This document shows, in pieces, positions 1 to 6,625 of a DNA stretch of 6,625 nucleotides. The position numbers were made by a program, and so were the translations under genes. The stretch's first letter is position 1; each line of letters begins with the position of its first letter. Below the pieces are notes generated by a model. It made no database searches. It saw only the letters and a program-made list of their open reading frames with translations, and was not told the origin of the DNA. The stretch lies in contig DITE01000094.1 in assembly GCA_002422725.1 (NCBI GenBank), positions 1 to 6,625 on the forward strand, read 5' to 3'. Origin of the DNA: Bacteroidales bacterium UBA6192 (GTDB taxonomy: Bacteria > Bacteroidota > Bacteroidia > Bacteroidales > F082).

Positions 1-11
1 AATTATTAGAA

Positions 12-42
12 TAAAACCCCATCATGTGTTGATGAGGTTTTA
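12..42 (-). terminator. Hairpin terminator after the gyrA-TPR transcript
   Basis: Left arm 13-24 (AAAACCCCATCA) pairs with right arm 30-41 (TGATGAGGTTTT) around a five-base loop, and 12/42 adds one more pair. On the plus strand, position 19 against 35 is a C/A mismatch. In minus-strand RNA the same position is a G-U wobble, so the stem is continuous only in the leftward transcript. The 3' arm of that RNA ends in UUUU followed by AUUCU, a modest U-rich tail. The hairpin begins 23 bases after the TPR stop codon. This fits a factor-independent terminator for the leftward operon. It could also serve a convergent gene beyond the left edge, which cannot be seen. Confidence 0.65.
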
Positions 43-65
43 CCATAAATTTAGAGCCTTCCCTC

Positions 66-1208
66 TTACTTATTGAGTTCCTTAAGCTTGTCGTCCATCT
101 TAAACCTTGCATAAACGCTCTTTAAAACCGTTATGGTTTCATGGTTGTCAGGCTGTAAAGCGTTGGCTTTCTCGAGATGAGGCAATGCTTTTCGGATAAT
201 CACATTCGCTTCCTCCGTTAATTTTTCATAACCTTTTGTATCAGATAAAGGCAGATCGTTTGCCTTTCCCTGAATTTTATTTGACTCGTTAATATAAAGT
301 GCGCCTAGGTTATACACAGCGTCATAATAATCAGGGTTCAGACTCAATGCCTTCAAATAATAGCTTTCTGCAGTTTCCAACTGATAAAGATCTGGATTCG
401 TTTCATCCCCGTATATCGTCCCAAGCACAAAGAATACAGAATAATTGGCAGGATCTTTTTCGACAAGTGCTTTAAGATCGTCCACAACTTTAACCCCCTG
501 TCCCATTGCCAGATAAGCATTAATTTCTTCTAGCAAAAGGCCGGGATCATCTGGAAACAATTCCCTTCCGGACTCAATAATTTTAAGCATGTTCTCCTTA
601 TCTTCCATACTTCTGTATGCCATGGCCATGTTCTTATAAATGTCGGCCTCAACAAAATTCAGGCTTAACAATCGCTGATATGTTTCGATACTGGTTTTAT
701 AATCTTCTGCTTTGATATAGGACAAGGCAGCATTTAACAAAGCCAAGGTATCCACCTTGTTTACATTAGAAGCCACATTGTACGCTTCTTTAAAATTGTT
801 TGCCGACAACATAAACTCCTGACTATTAAAGCTTTCAACTCCCAATTCGAAATATCTCTGACCAATTGCCTCAATACGTGTTGTTATTTCACCCGACATA
901 CCCTCCTTATCATCAGGATCGAGTTCGCGGGCCTTAATGAATGATTCATATGATTTCTGCAAAGCTTGAGCATCCAATCCTTTATACTCTTCAGAAAAAA
1001 CGATATTCAGATAAATGATGCCACGATAAATCCAGGTGCGTGCATCAGTAATCGTTTTTTCGTGAACAATTGCTTTGTCAATAGCTTCGCGTGCTTTATC
1101 GTATTGTCCATTCTTATTGTACATAAATGCATTCGTTCTTTCTGATTTTTGAGCAAACATGCCCATACTTGAAATCAGTAATACCAGCAAAATAGCAATT
1201 TTTTTCAT
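66..1208 (-). CDS. Exported tetratricopeptide-repeat (TPR) protein
   Basis: This 380-residue protein probably acts as a protein-interaction scaffold outside the cytoplasm; its partner and exact role are unknown. Residues 1-19 look like a Sec signal peptide: MKK, a hydrophobic run (IAILLVLLISSMGMF), then A-Q with likely cleavage after Ala19. There is no lipobox cysteine. The rest is mostly helical, with degenerate TPR units at roughly 22-54, 115-148, 154-187, 189-219, 223-253, 257-291 and 293-355. The clearest are 154-187 (LNAALSYIKAEDY) and the pair ending in LSLNPDYYDAVYNLGALY. The last unit is interrupted by about 25 residues (308-335), a spacer I associate with Bacteroidota TPR proteins. 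The frame extends upstream to a TTG at 1232, but the ATG at 1208 gives a canonical signal peptide and follows an A-rich leader, so I prefer it. The gene lies 88 bases behind gyrA on the same strand and is probably cotranscribed. From memory, Porphyromonas gingivalis has a TPR gene (tprA) next to gyrA, so this may be an ortholog. Confidence 0.85.
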   Translation of the reverse strand: MKKIAILLVLLISSMGMFAQKSERTNAFMYNKNGQYDKAREAIDKAIVHEKTITDARTWIYRGIIYLNIVFSEEYKGLDAQALQKSYESFIKARELDPDDKEGMSGEITTRIEAIGQRYFELGVESFNSQEFMLSANNFKEAYNVASNVNKVDTLALLNAALSYIKAEDYKTSIETYQRLLSLNFVEADIYKNMAMAYRSMEDKENMLKIIESGRELFPDDPGLLLEEINAYLAMGQGVKVVDDLKALVEKDPANYSVFFVLGTIYGDETNPDLYQLETAESYYLKALSLNPDYYDAVYNLGALYINESNKIQGKANDLPLSDTKGYEKLTEEANVIIRKALPHLEKANALQPDNHETITVLKSVYARFKMDDKLKELNK

Positions 1209-1296
1209 TTTTTGTTGATTTAAGTTATGCAAACTGATGATTAGTTTTCATTAATGATGCCAAAACCGTACCAAACATCCGGTTTGTGGAGAATTA

Positions 1297-3834
1297 TTAT
1301 GTAACATTTTGGTTATCACTTTCTTCTATAATCCCTGTGATATCGCTATCTGATTCCGTCTCATCCAATGATTTGTCTTCATCATCAGAAATTTGTTTTA
1401 CTTTAGCCACTGCAGCTATTTCATCGCCTGAGCGGAGGTCTATCAGTCTGACGCCCTGTGTGGCTCTACCCATCACCCGTAAAAAACTAACGCCAATACG
1501 GATAGCGATACCCGACTTGTTGATAATCATTAAATCATCACTATCTACAACATCTTTAATAGCAATCAGATCTCCGGTTTTCTCCGTGATATTGATCGTT
1601 TTTACTCCTTTCCCTCCCCTGTTGGTTACCCTGTAATCGTCAAGTTCCGAGCGCTTTCCATAACCTTTTTGCGATACAACCAAAATATCTGAAGGTTCAT
1701 TTCCCATGCAAATCATACCAATAACTTCATCGGTAACTGCTGCAAGTGTAATACCTTTCACACCCGAGGCATTTCTGCCCATTGGCCTTACTGTTGATTC
1801 GTTAAAACGGATTGCTCTTCCCGAACGCAAAGCCATAACAACTTCATTGTTACCATTGGTCAGTCGTGCTTCAAGCAACTCATCACCTTCCCTCACTGTG
1901 ATGGCATTAATTCCATTCTGTCGCGGACGCGAATATGCTTCCAGACTTGTTTTCTTAATTATTCCTCGCTTCGTACAGAGGATAATATAGTTGTTATCAA
2001 TATAATCCTGGTCTTTAAGATTCAACACATTTATAAATGCTTTAACCTTATCATCAGGATCAATATTGATCAGATTTTGTATAGCACGACCTTTTGAGGT
2101 TTTAGTGCCCTCAGGGATTTCGAAAACGCGCATCCAGAAACACTTTCCCTTTTCGGTAAACAACAGTATATAGTTGTGGTTAGTGGCTATAAACAGATGC
2201 TCAATAAAATCTTCTTCTCTTGCTTCTGATCCCTTTGCCCCTTTGCCTCCTCTTGATTGACGTCGGTACTCTGTTAAAGCAGTACGCTTGATATAACCCA
2301 GATGTGAAATAGTTACCACAACTGCCTCATCAGGAATCAGGTCTTCAATTTTAAAGTCATCAGCTGAGTAAACAATAGTTGAACGAGGCTCATCGCCATA
2401 TTTCTCCTTCAATCCTCTGAGTTCTTCCTTAATAATCTCGAATCTAAGGGCTTCATTTCCGATAATTTCTTGAAAATGAGCAATAAGCTTCAGCAATTCA
2501 TTATATTCTTCCTTCAGTTTGTCAATTTCGAGTCCCGTTAGACGCTGCAATCGCATTTCGAGAATGGCTTTGGCCTGAATTTCACTGAGTTCGAAACGGT
2601 TCATCAGACCATATCGGGCCTCCTCGGGAGTTTTTGATGCTTTGATCAGCTCGATTACCTCATCGATATTGTCAAGAGCAATCAACAATCCTATTAATAT
2701 GTGTGCGCGCTTTTCAGCTTCGCTCAGATCAAATTTGGTGCGTCGCAACACCACCTCATGCCGGTGCTCAACATAATAATGAATAAGTTCTTTAAGGTTC
2801 AGGGTCTTTGGCCGGCCATGCACAAGTGCTACATTGTTCACACTGAATGATGTTTGCAATCCAGTCATTTGATACAACTTGTTCAGTACCACATTGGATA
2901 CGGCATCACGCTTGAGTTCATAAACTATCCTCATACCGTTTCTGTCCGATTCATCCCTGATATCTGAAATTCCCTCAAGTTTTTTATCGTTGACCAGATC
3001 AGCTGTTTTTTTGATCATTTCAGCTTTATTGACCTGGTAGGGTATCGAACTCGCAATAATCCATTCCCGGCCATTATGCTCTTCGATGGTGGTTTCACCC
3101 CTCATCACAATCCGCCCGCGGCCTGTTTCAAAAGCTTCCCTAACCCCCTCGTATCCGTAAATTATACCACCGGTTGGAAAGTCGGGTGCTTTGATAAACT
3201 GCATTAGCTCGCTTACTGTGATTTCACGGTTGTCAATGTAAGCAATGATACCGTCGACAACCTCCGAGAGATTGTGAGGCGCCATATTGGTTGCCATACC
3301 CACTGCAATTCCACTTGCGCCATTAACCAATAAGTTTGGCAATAAGCCAGGCAATACGGTTGGTTCGGAAAGTGAATCATCAAAATTCAACTGAAAATCA
3401 ACAGTATCTTTATCAATGTCAGCCAGCATTTCTTCTGCAATCTTCCTAAGTCTTGCTTCGGTGTAACGCATGGCAGCTGGGCTGTCGCCATCAATCGAAC
3501 CAAAGTTACCCTGTCCGTCAACCAGGGGGTAGCGCAACGACCACACCTGAGCCATACGAACCATGGCGTCATACACTGATGTGTCACCATGAGGATGATA
3601 CTTTCCAAGCACTTCCCCCACGATTCTTGCCGACTTTTTGTAGGCGCGGTTCGACAGAACACCCAGATCCAACATTCCGTATAAAACTCTGCGGTGCACT
3701 GGCTTGAGTCCATCGCGCACATCAGGCAACGCACGGCTTACAATTACCGACATAGAGTAGTCGATATAAGCCGATTTCATTTGATTCTCTATATTGACTT
3801 TAACAATCTTTTCTCCTTCAAAAACCTCTTCCAT
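1297..3834 (-). CDS. gyrA: DNA gyrase subunit A
   Basis: This is the DNA breakage-reunion subunit of the cytoplasmic type IIA topoisomerase gyrase (A2B2 with GyrB), which adds negative supercoils using ATP. It is complete at 845 residues, close to the usual 820-880. The N-terminal winged-helix domain carries DGLKPVHRRVLYGM (41-54), KYHPHGD (78-84) and AAMRYTEARL (120-129), where Tyr124 is the catalytic tyrosine (E. coli Tyr122) and Arg123 its partner. Ile176 in GASGIAVGMATNM matches the DNA-bending isoleucine. Tower and coiled-coil exit-gate regions follow to about residue 490. The C-terminal beta-pinwheel has a GyrA box, QSRGGKG, at 526-532, which separates GyrA from ParC, and a second RGGKG at 739-743. 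The last 35 or so residues form an acidic tail, seen in many GyrA proteins. The quinolone-determining region has Thr85 and Asp89 at the E. coli Ser83 and Asp87 positions. The ATG has no Shine-Dalgarno sequence but sits in an AT-rich leader about 36 bases from the likely transcription start. A TPR gene follows. Confidence 0.98.
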   Translation of the reverse strand: MEEVFEGEKIVKVNIENQMKSAYIDYSMSVIVSRALPDVRDGLKPVHRRVLYGMLDLGVLSNRAYKKSARIVGEVLGKYHPHGDTSVYDAMVRMAQVWSLRYPLVDGQGNFGSIDGDSPAAMRYTEARLRKIAEEMLADIDKDTVDFQLNFDDSLSEPTVLPGLLPNLLVNGASGIAVGMATNMAPHNLSEVVDGIIAYIDNREITVSELMQFIKAPDFPTGGIIYGYEGVREAFETGRGRIVMRGETTIEEHNGREWIIASSIPYQVNKAEMIKKTADLVNDKKLEGISDIRDESDRNGMRIVYELKRDAVSNVVLNKLYQMTGLQTSFSVNNVALVHGRPKTLNLKELIHYYVEHRHEVVLRRTKFDLSEAEKRAHILIGLLIALDNIDEVIELIKASKTPEEARYGLMNRFELSEIQAKAILEMRLQRLTGLEIDKLKEEYNELLKLIAHFQEIIGNEALRFEIIKEELRGLKEKYGDEPRSTIVYSADDFKIEDLIPDEAVVVTISHLGYIKRTALTEYRRQSRGGKGAKGSEAREEDFIEHLFIATNHNYILLFTEKGKCFWMRVFEIPEGTKTSKGRAIQNLINIDPDDKVKAFINVLNLKDQDYIDNNYIILCTKRGIIKKTSLEAYSRPRQNGINAITVREGDELLEARLTNGNNEVVMALRSGRAIRFNESTVRPMGRNASGVKGITLAAVTDEVIGMICMGNEPSDILVVSQKGYGKRSELDDYRVTNRGGKGVKTINITEKTGDLIAIKDVVDSDDLMIINKSGIAIRIGVSFLRVMGRATQGVRLIDLRSGDEIAAVAKVKQISDDEDKSLDETESDSDITGIIEESDNQNVT

Positions 3835-3876
3835 TCAGCGAATTATTGAATAATTACTTCCATATAAATTAACGGG

Positions 3877-3884
3877 CAAAGATA
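3877..3884 (-). promoter_or_regulatory. Candidate gyrA promoter, -7 element
   Basis: Read on the minus strand this is TATCTTTG followed by CCCG, an exact match to the Bacteroidota -7 consensus TAnnTTTG. It would start transcription near 3869-3871, leaving a leader of roughly 35 bases before the gyrA ATG. I see no TTG or TTTG at the expected -33 spacing (19-21 bases upstream), so the upstream half is weak or absent. A near match, CATCTTTG (minus strand, 3972-3979), could be a second, more distant start. Confidence 0.55.
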
Positions 3885-3932
3885 CAATAAATCGTCTCAC
3901 GAATCCTACCTTGAGCACCAACTTATTTAGTA

Positions 3933-3966
3933 CATGTCAACAAGTCGATGTTGATAAAATGACATG
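3933..3966. promoter_or_regulatory. Imperfect dyad between divergent gyrA and clpC promoters
   Basis: Two overlapping inverted repeats occur here. CATGTCA (3933-3939) and TGACATG (3960-3966) are perfect seven-base complements. Inside them, TCAACA (3937-3942) and TGTTGA (3949-3954) are perfect six-base complements around AGTCGA. The two have different centres (about 3949.5 and 3945.5), so they could form one bulged stem or be separate half-sites. The position, between the two candidate -7 elements, suits an operator acting on either or both genes. It does not resemble the CIRCE (HrcA) or CtsR sites known for clp genes elsewhere. No regulator is encoded nearby, and the repeats are short enough to be chance. 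Confidence 0.3.
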
Positions 3967-3995
3967 CCGAACAAAGATGGACTGATATTTGTTAT

Positions 3996-4003
3996 TACTT
4001 TTG
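3996..4003 (+). promoter_or_regulatory. Candidate clpC promoter, -7 element
   Basis: TACTTTTG matches the Bacteroidota -7 consensus TAnnTTTG exactly. Transcription would begin near 4009-4011, giving a leader of about 80 bases before the clpC ATG. No TTG lies at the normal -33 spacing; the nearest upstream TTTG (3988-3991) is too close. The call rests on one eight-base match in AT-rich DNA, so it is tentative. Confidence 0.4.
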
Positions 4004-4088
4004 AATTTGCAGGTTCTGGCACAAAAGATTTTACTGCAATATTATCAAATTCAACACGTTTAAGTCAAAGAAAGGAAAAAAATATTAT

Positions 4089-6625
4089 ATGGATGCCAAG
4101 TTTTCACCGCGTGTCAGAGACATTCTGACCTACAGTCATGAAGAGGCCGTCCGACTCGGAAACAACTATATTGGATTAGAACATCTGTTTCTGGGTATGG
4201 TAAGGGATGGTGAGGGCAAAGCCATTCAGTTGCTTAGGTATTTAGGCATCAATATGGATGATTTCAAGCGAAAAATTGAAGATGCTATCCGCAATCCGCA
4301 GCAAACAAACACTACCCTGACAAATATTCCACTCATGAAACAAACGGAGCGGGCCTTAAAATTCACTTACATAGTTGCCAAAGAGCTCAAGAGCGATGTA
4401 ATTCATACTGAGCATCTGCTCATGGCAATTCTTCGGGATAAGAGCAATCTGATTACCCAGAATCTGGAGCGCGAAGGTGTCGATCTGGCATCTTTCAAGA
4501 ACGAATTAACTTTAATGAATACCTCTGAAGATGAACCGGCACCAGGTTTGGAAGGTCCAAAGTCAGAGTTTCCCGGCGAGCCTGCTGATGATGACGATGA
4601 ACCCCGCCAGTCATCAGGTAGTATGCGTAAGCCAGGTGACTCAAAATCGAAAACACCTGTTCTGGATAACTTTGGTAGAGACCTGACAAAGGCTGCTGAA
4701 GAAAACCGACTTGACCCTATTGTTGGACGCGAGAAAGAACTGGAGCGTGTTGCCCAGATTCTTAGTCGCCGTAAAAAAAACAATCCTATTCTTATTGGAG
4801 AGCCTGGTGTTGGAAAATCGGCCATCGCAGAAGGTCTTGCTCTGAGAATCGTTCAAAGAAGGGTTAGCCGGGCCTTGTTCAACAAAAGAATTATCATGCT
4901 CGACCTTGCTTCACTGGTTGCCGGAACAAAATACCGGGGACAGTTTGAAGAACGTATGAAGGCCGTTCTGAATGAACTGGAAAAGAATCCGGATATCATA
5001 CTTTTCATCGACGAGATTCACACCATTGTTGGCGCAGGAAATGCAAGTGGTTCACTCGATGCCTCCAATATGTTTAAGCCAGCCCTGGCGAGGGGCGAGC
5101 TTCAGTGCATCGGAGCGACAACATTGGATGAATACCGGCAGTATATTGAAAAAGACGGTGCTTTGGAACGACGTTTTCAAAAAATTCTCGTTGATCCTAC
5201 TTCAGCGGAGGAGACTCACGAAATTTTAAACAATATCAAGGAAAAGTATGAGGATCACCATCTTGTAAAGTATACGCCTGAAGCTATTTCTGCATGCGTA
5301 AAGCTGACAAACCGTTATATGTCGGACAGGTACCTTCCCGACAAGGCAATCGATGCACTTGACGAAGCCGGTGCCCGCGTGCATATCAGGAATATTCATG
5401 TTCCGATGGAAATCATCAATCTTGAAAATGAAATAGAAGAAACCCGTCAGAAAAAAAATAAAGCCATTCAGATTCAAAAATTTGAAGAAGCAGCTATGTT
5501 CAGGGATAATGAACGAAAACTGACAGAGTCGCTCGATCAGGCAAAGAAAAGATGGGAAGAAGATTCGAAAATTCATCGGGAATCAGTTACCGAAGATAAT
5601 GTAGCTGAGGTGGTTGCCATGATGACAGGCATTCCGGTTCAGCGAATAGCCCAAAACGAAAGTGACAGACTGATCAATATGGAAGACGAACTGGAAGGAT
5701 CAGTTATCGGTCAGAGTGACGCCATAATAAAAGTTGTCAAGGCAATCAGAAGAAACCGTGCTGGTCTTAAAGACCCAAACAAACCCATAGGTACCTTCAT
5801 ATTTCTTGGACCAACAGGAGTTGGGAAAACGTATCTTGCTAAAGTATTGGCCAGATATCTCTTCGATTCCGAGGATGCTTTGGTTCGCATCGATATGAGT
5901 GAATATATGGAAAAATTTGCCGTGTCGCGCCTTGTAGGGGCTCCTCCCGGTTATGTAGGTTACGAAGAAGGCGGCCAGCTGACCGAAAAAGTCAGAAGAA
6001 AACCTTACTCTATTGTTCTACTTGATGAAATCGAGAAAGCCCATCCTGATGTGTTTCATCTTTTGCTGCAAGTGCTCGATGATGGGGTATTAACCGATAG
6101 TCTTGGACGCCGGGTCGACTTCAAAAATACCATAGTCATTATGACCTCCAATATCGGTTCGCGGCAATTGAAAGATTTTGGTCAAGGTGTTGGCTTTGGA
6201 ACTTCAGCGAAGAAAAGTGCTAAAGCAACATTTGCTCATGGCGTAATCGAAAGTGCCCTGAAGAAATCATTTGCACCGGAGTTTCTCAACCGGATTGATG
6301 ATGTTGTTATTTTTGAGTCTCTGCTTCGTGAGGATATTCACAAAATCATTGATATTGAACTTAAGCATCTGTATAAACGCGTCGAAGATATGGGCTACAA
6401 GCTCACTATCTCGGAAAAAGCAAAGGACTTTATCGTTGAGAAAGGTTGGGATGAACAATTTGGCGCACGTCCTCTTAAACGATCTATTCAAAAATATGTT
6501 GAAGATGCACTGGCCGAAGAAATTATACGAACCAAGTTGCATGATGGTGATTTGATAATGATTGATTTTGACGAAATCAAATCCGAAATCACCATTCAGG
6601 TTAACCCTGTTGCACAAAATACAAC
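4089..6625 (+). CDS. clpC: ClpC-type AAA+ unfoldase, ATP-binding subunit of Clp protease (3' end outside window)
   Basis: This hexameric cytoplasmic ATPase unfolds substrates and feeds them to ClpP. There are 845 complete codons and no stop; family length suggests only a few residues are missing. Two Clp N-domain repeats (about 5-65 and 79-140) are followed by a polar, acidic linker (145-190). D1 has Walker A GEPGVGKS (237-244), Walker B LFIDE (305-309), a KYRG pore loop and arginines in LERRF (359-363). A short coiled-coil middle domain (about 435-490), with a UVR-like stretch around 462-478, marks ClpC rather than ClpB, whose middle domain is much longer. D2 has Walker A GPTGVGKT (574-581), pore loop GYVGYEEGG, Walker B VLLDE (643-647), Arg735 in FLNRID and sensor-2 GARPL (792-796). 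VGF at 701-703 matches the ClpP-docking loop. The ATG at 4089 gives the usual family start (MDAKFSPRV). A weak AAGGA lies 12 bases upstream, which is rather far. The gene is divergent from gyrA. Confidence 0.96.
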   Translation, partial: MDAKFSPRVRDILTYSHEEAVRLGNNYIGLEHLFLGMVRDGEGKAIQLLRYLGINMDDFKRKIEDAIRNPQQTNTTLTNIPLMKQTERALKFTYIVAKELKSDVIHTEHLLMAILRDKSNLITQNLEREGVDLASFKNELTLMNTSEDEPAPGLEGPKSEFPGEPADDDDEPRQSSGSMRKPGDSKSKTPVLDNFGRDLTKAAEENRLDPIVGREKELERVAQILSRRKKNNPILIGEPGVGKSAIAEGLALRIVQRRVSRALFNKRIIMLDLASLVAGTKYRGQFEERMKAVLNELEKNPDIILFIDEIHTIVGAGNASGSLDASNMFKPALARGELQCIGATTLDEYRQYIEKDGALERRFQKILVDPTSAEETHEILNNIKEKYEDHHLVKYTPEAISACVKLTNRYMSDRYLPDKAIDALDEAGARVHIRNIHVPMEIINLENEIEETRQKKNKAIQIQKFEEAAMFRDNERKLTESLDQAKKRWEEDSKIHRESVTEDNVAEVVAMMTGIPVQRIAQNESDRLINMEDELEGSVIGQSDAIIKVVKAIRRNRAGLKDPNKPIGTFIFLGPTGVGKTYLAKVLARYLFDSEDALVRIDMSEYMEKFAVSRLVGAPPGYVGYEEGGQLTEKVRRKPYSIVLLDEIEKAHPDVFHLLLQVLDDGVLTDSLGRRVDFKNTIVIMTSNIGSRQLKDFGQGVGFGTSAKKSAKATFAHGVIESALKKSFAPEFLNRIDDVVIFESLLREDIHKIIDIELKHLYKRVEDMGYKLTISEKAKDFIVEKGWDEQFGARPLKRSIQKYVEDALAEEIIRTKLHDGDLIMIDFDEIKSEITIQVNPVAQNT

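Noticed and set aside
1225..1251. Eight-codon minus-strand mini-ORF (MKTNHQFA) before the TPR gene
   Set aside because: It is very short, has no ribosome-binding signal, and a frame this small is expected by chance in AT-rich intergenic DNA.
1263..1285. Hairpin AAACCG/CGGTTT in the gyrA-TPR gap, considered as a terminator
   Set aside because: The stem is only six pairs with an eleven-base loop and no U-tract follows on the minus strand, so it should not end transcription.
1286..1990. Plus-strand open frames (1286-1636 and 1706-1990) opposite the 3' part of gyrA
   Set aside because: Both are mirror images of conserved GyrA pinwheel codons. The low-complexity Ser/Leu/Ile products are typical of antisense frames.
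3387..3734. Minus-strand 115-residue and plus-strand 84-residue frames over the gyrA catalytic region
   Set aside because: They overlap the most conserved part of GyrA in other frames, and the Cys/Trp-rich products look like out-of-frame translation.
4403..4825. 140-residue minus-strand open frame inside clpC
   Set aside because: It lies wholly antisense to a clearly coding, domain-complete ClpC frame. Its Ser/Arg/Pro-rich product has no recognisable motif and no start context.
6267..6617. Open frames on both strands over the clpC 3' end
   Set aside because: The ClpC frame through this stretch has intact arginine-finger and sensor-2 motifs, so these are shadows.
4089..6625. ClpB (disaggregase) as an alternative identity for the ATPase
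   Set aside because: The middle domain is only about 55 residues with a UVR-like stretch, and a VGF ClpP-docking loop is present. ClpB has a long coiled-coil middle domain and lacks that loop.
1..6625. Search for mobile elements, CRISPR arrays, tRNA/rRNA, toxin-antitoxin or defence genes
   Set aside because: Three housekeeping-type genes fill almost all of the window. I saw no transposase, regularly spaced repeats, tRNA-like cloverleaf or phage-like gene, and no evidence for an undescribed multi-gene system.

Overview
This window looks like core chromosome from a member of the Bacteroidota, most likely order Bacteroidales or a relative. The evidence is the style of the protein sequences (GyrA, a ClpC-type ClpA/B-family ATPase and an exported TPR protein with an MKK-type signal peptide), the lack of strong Shine-Dalgarno sequences, and matches to the Bacteroidota promoter -7 element (TAnnTTTG) ahead of both transcription units. 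Base composition is moderate and even, and I see no sign of recent transfer.

Layout. Positions 12-42 hold a hairpin that best fits a terminator for the leftward transcript. Positions 66-1208 (minus) encode an exported TPR-repeat protein. Positions 1297-3834 (minus) encode the complete DNA gyrase subunit A. The two minus-strand genes are 88 bases apart and probably form one leftward operon, gyrA first. Positions 3835-4088 are a 254-base divergent intergenic region with a candidate promoter for each side and an imperfect dyad between them. From 4089 to the right edge (plus) runs a ClpC-type AAA+ unfoldase gene. Its frame is open to the last base, so its stop codon lies just outside the window.

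How the genes work together. GyrA is the DNA-cleaving half of gyrase, which introduces negative supercoils; gyrB is not here. ClpC unfolds proteins for the ClpP peptidase, which is also not here. The TPR protein is probably a periplasmic or surface protein-interaction factor of unknown role. Nothing in the sequence shows a shared pathway; the link is shared transcription (gyrA-TPR) and a shared control region (gyrA/clpC).

I looked for mobile elements, CRISPR arrays, RNA genes, toxin-antitoxin or defence genes, and an undescribed system, and found none. The points worth a second look are small: the dyad between the divergent promoters, a possible six-codon leader ORF before gyrA, the strand asymmetry of the terminator hairpin, the acidic linker in ClpC, and the likely mis-called start of the TPR gene.
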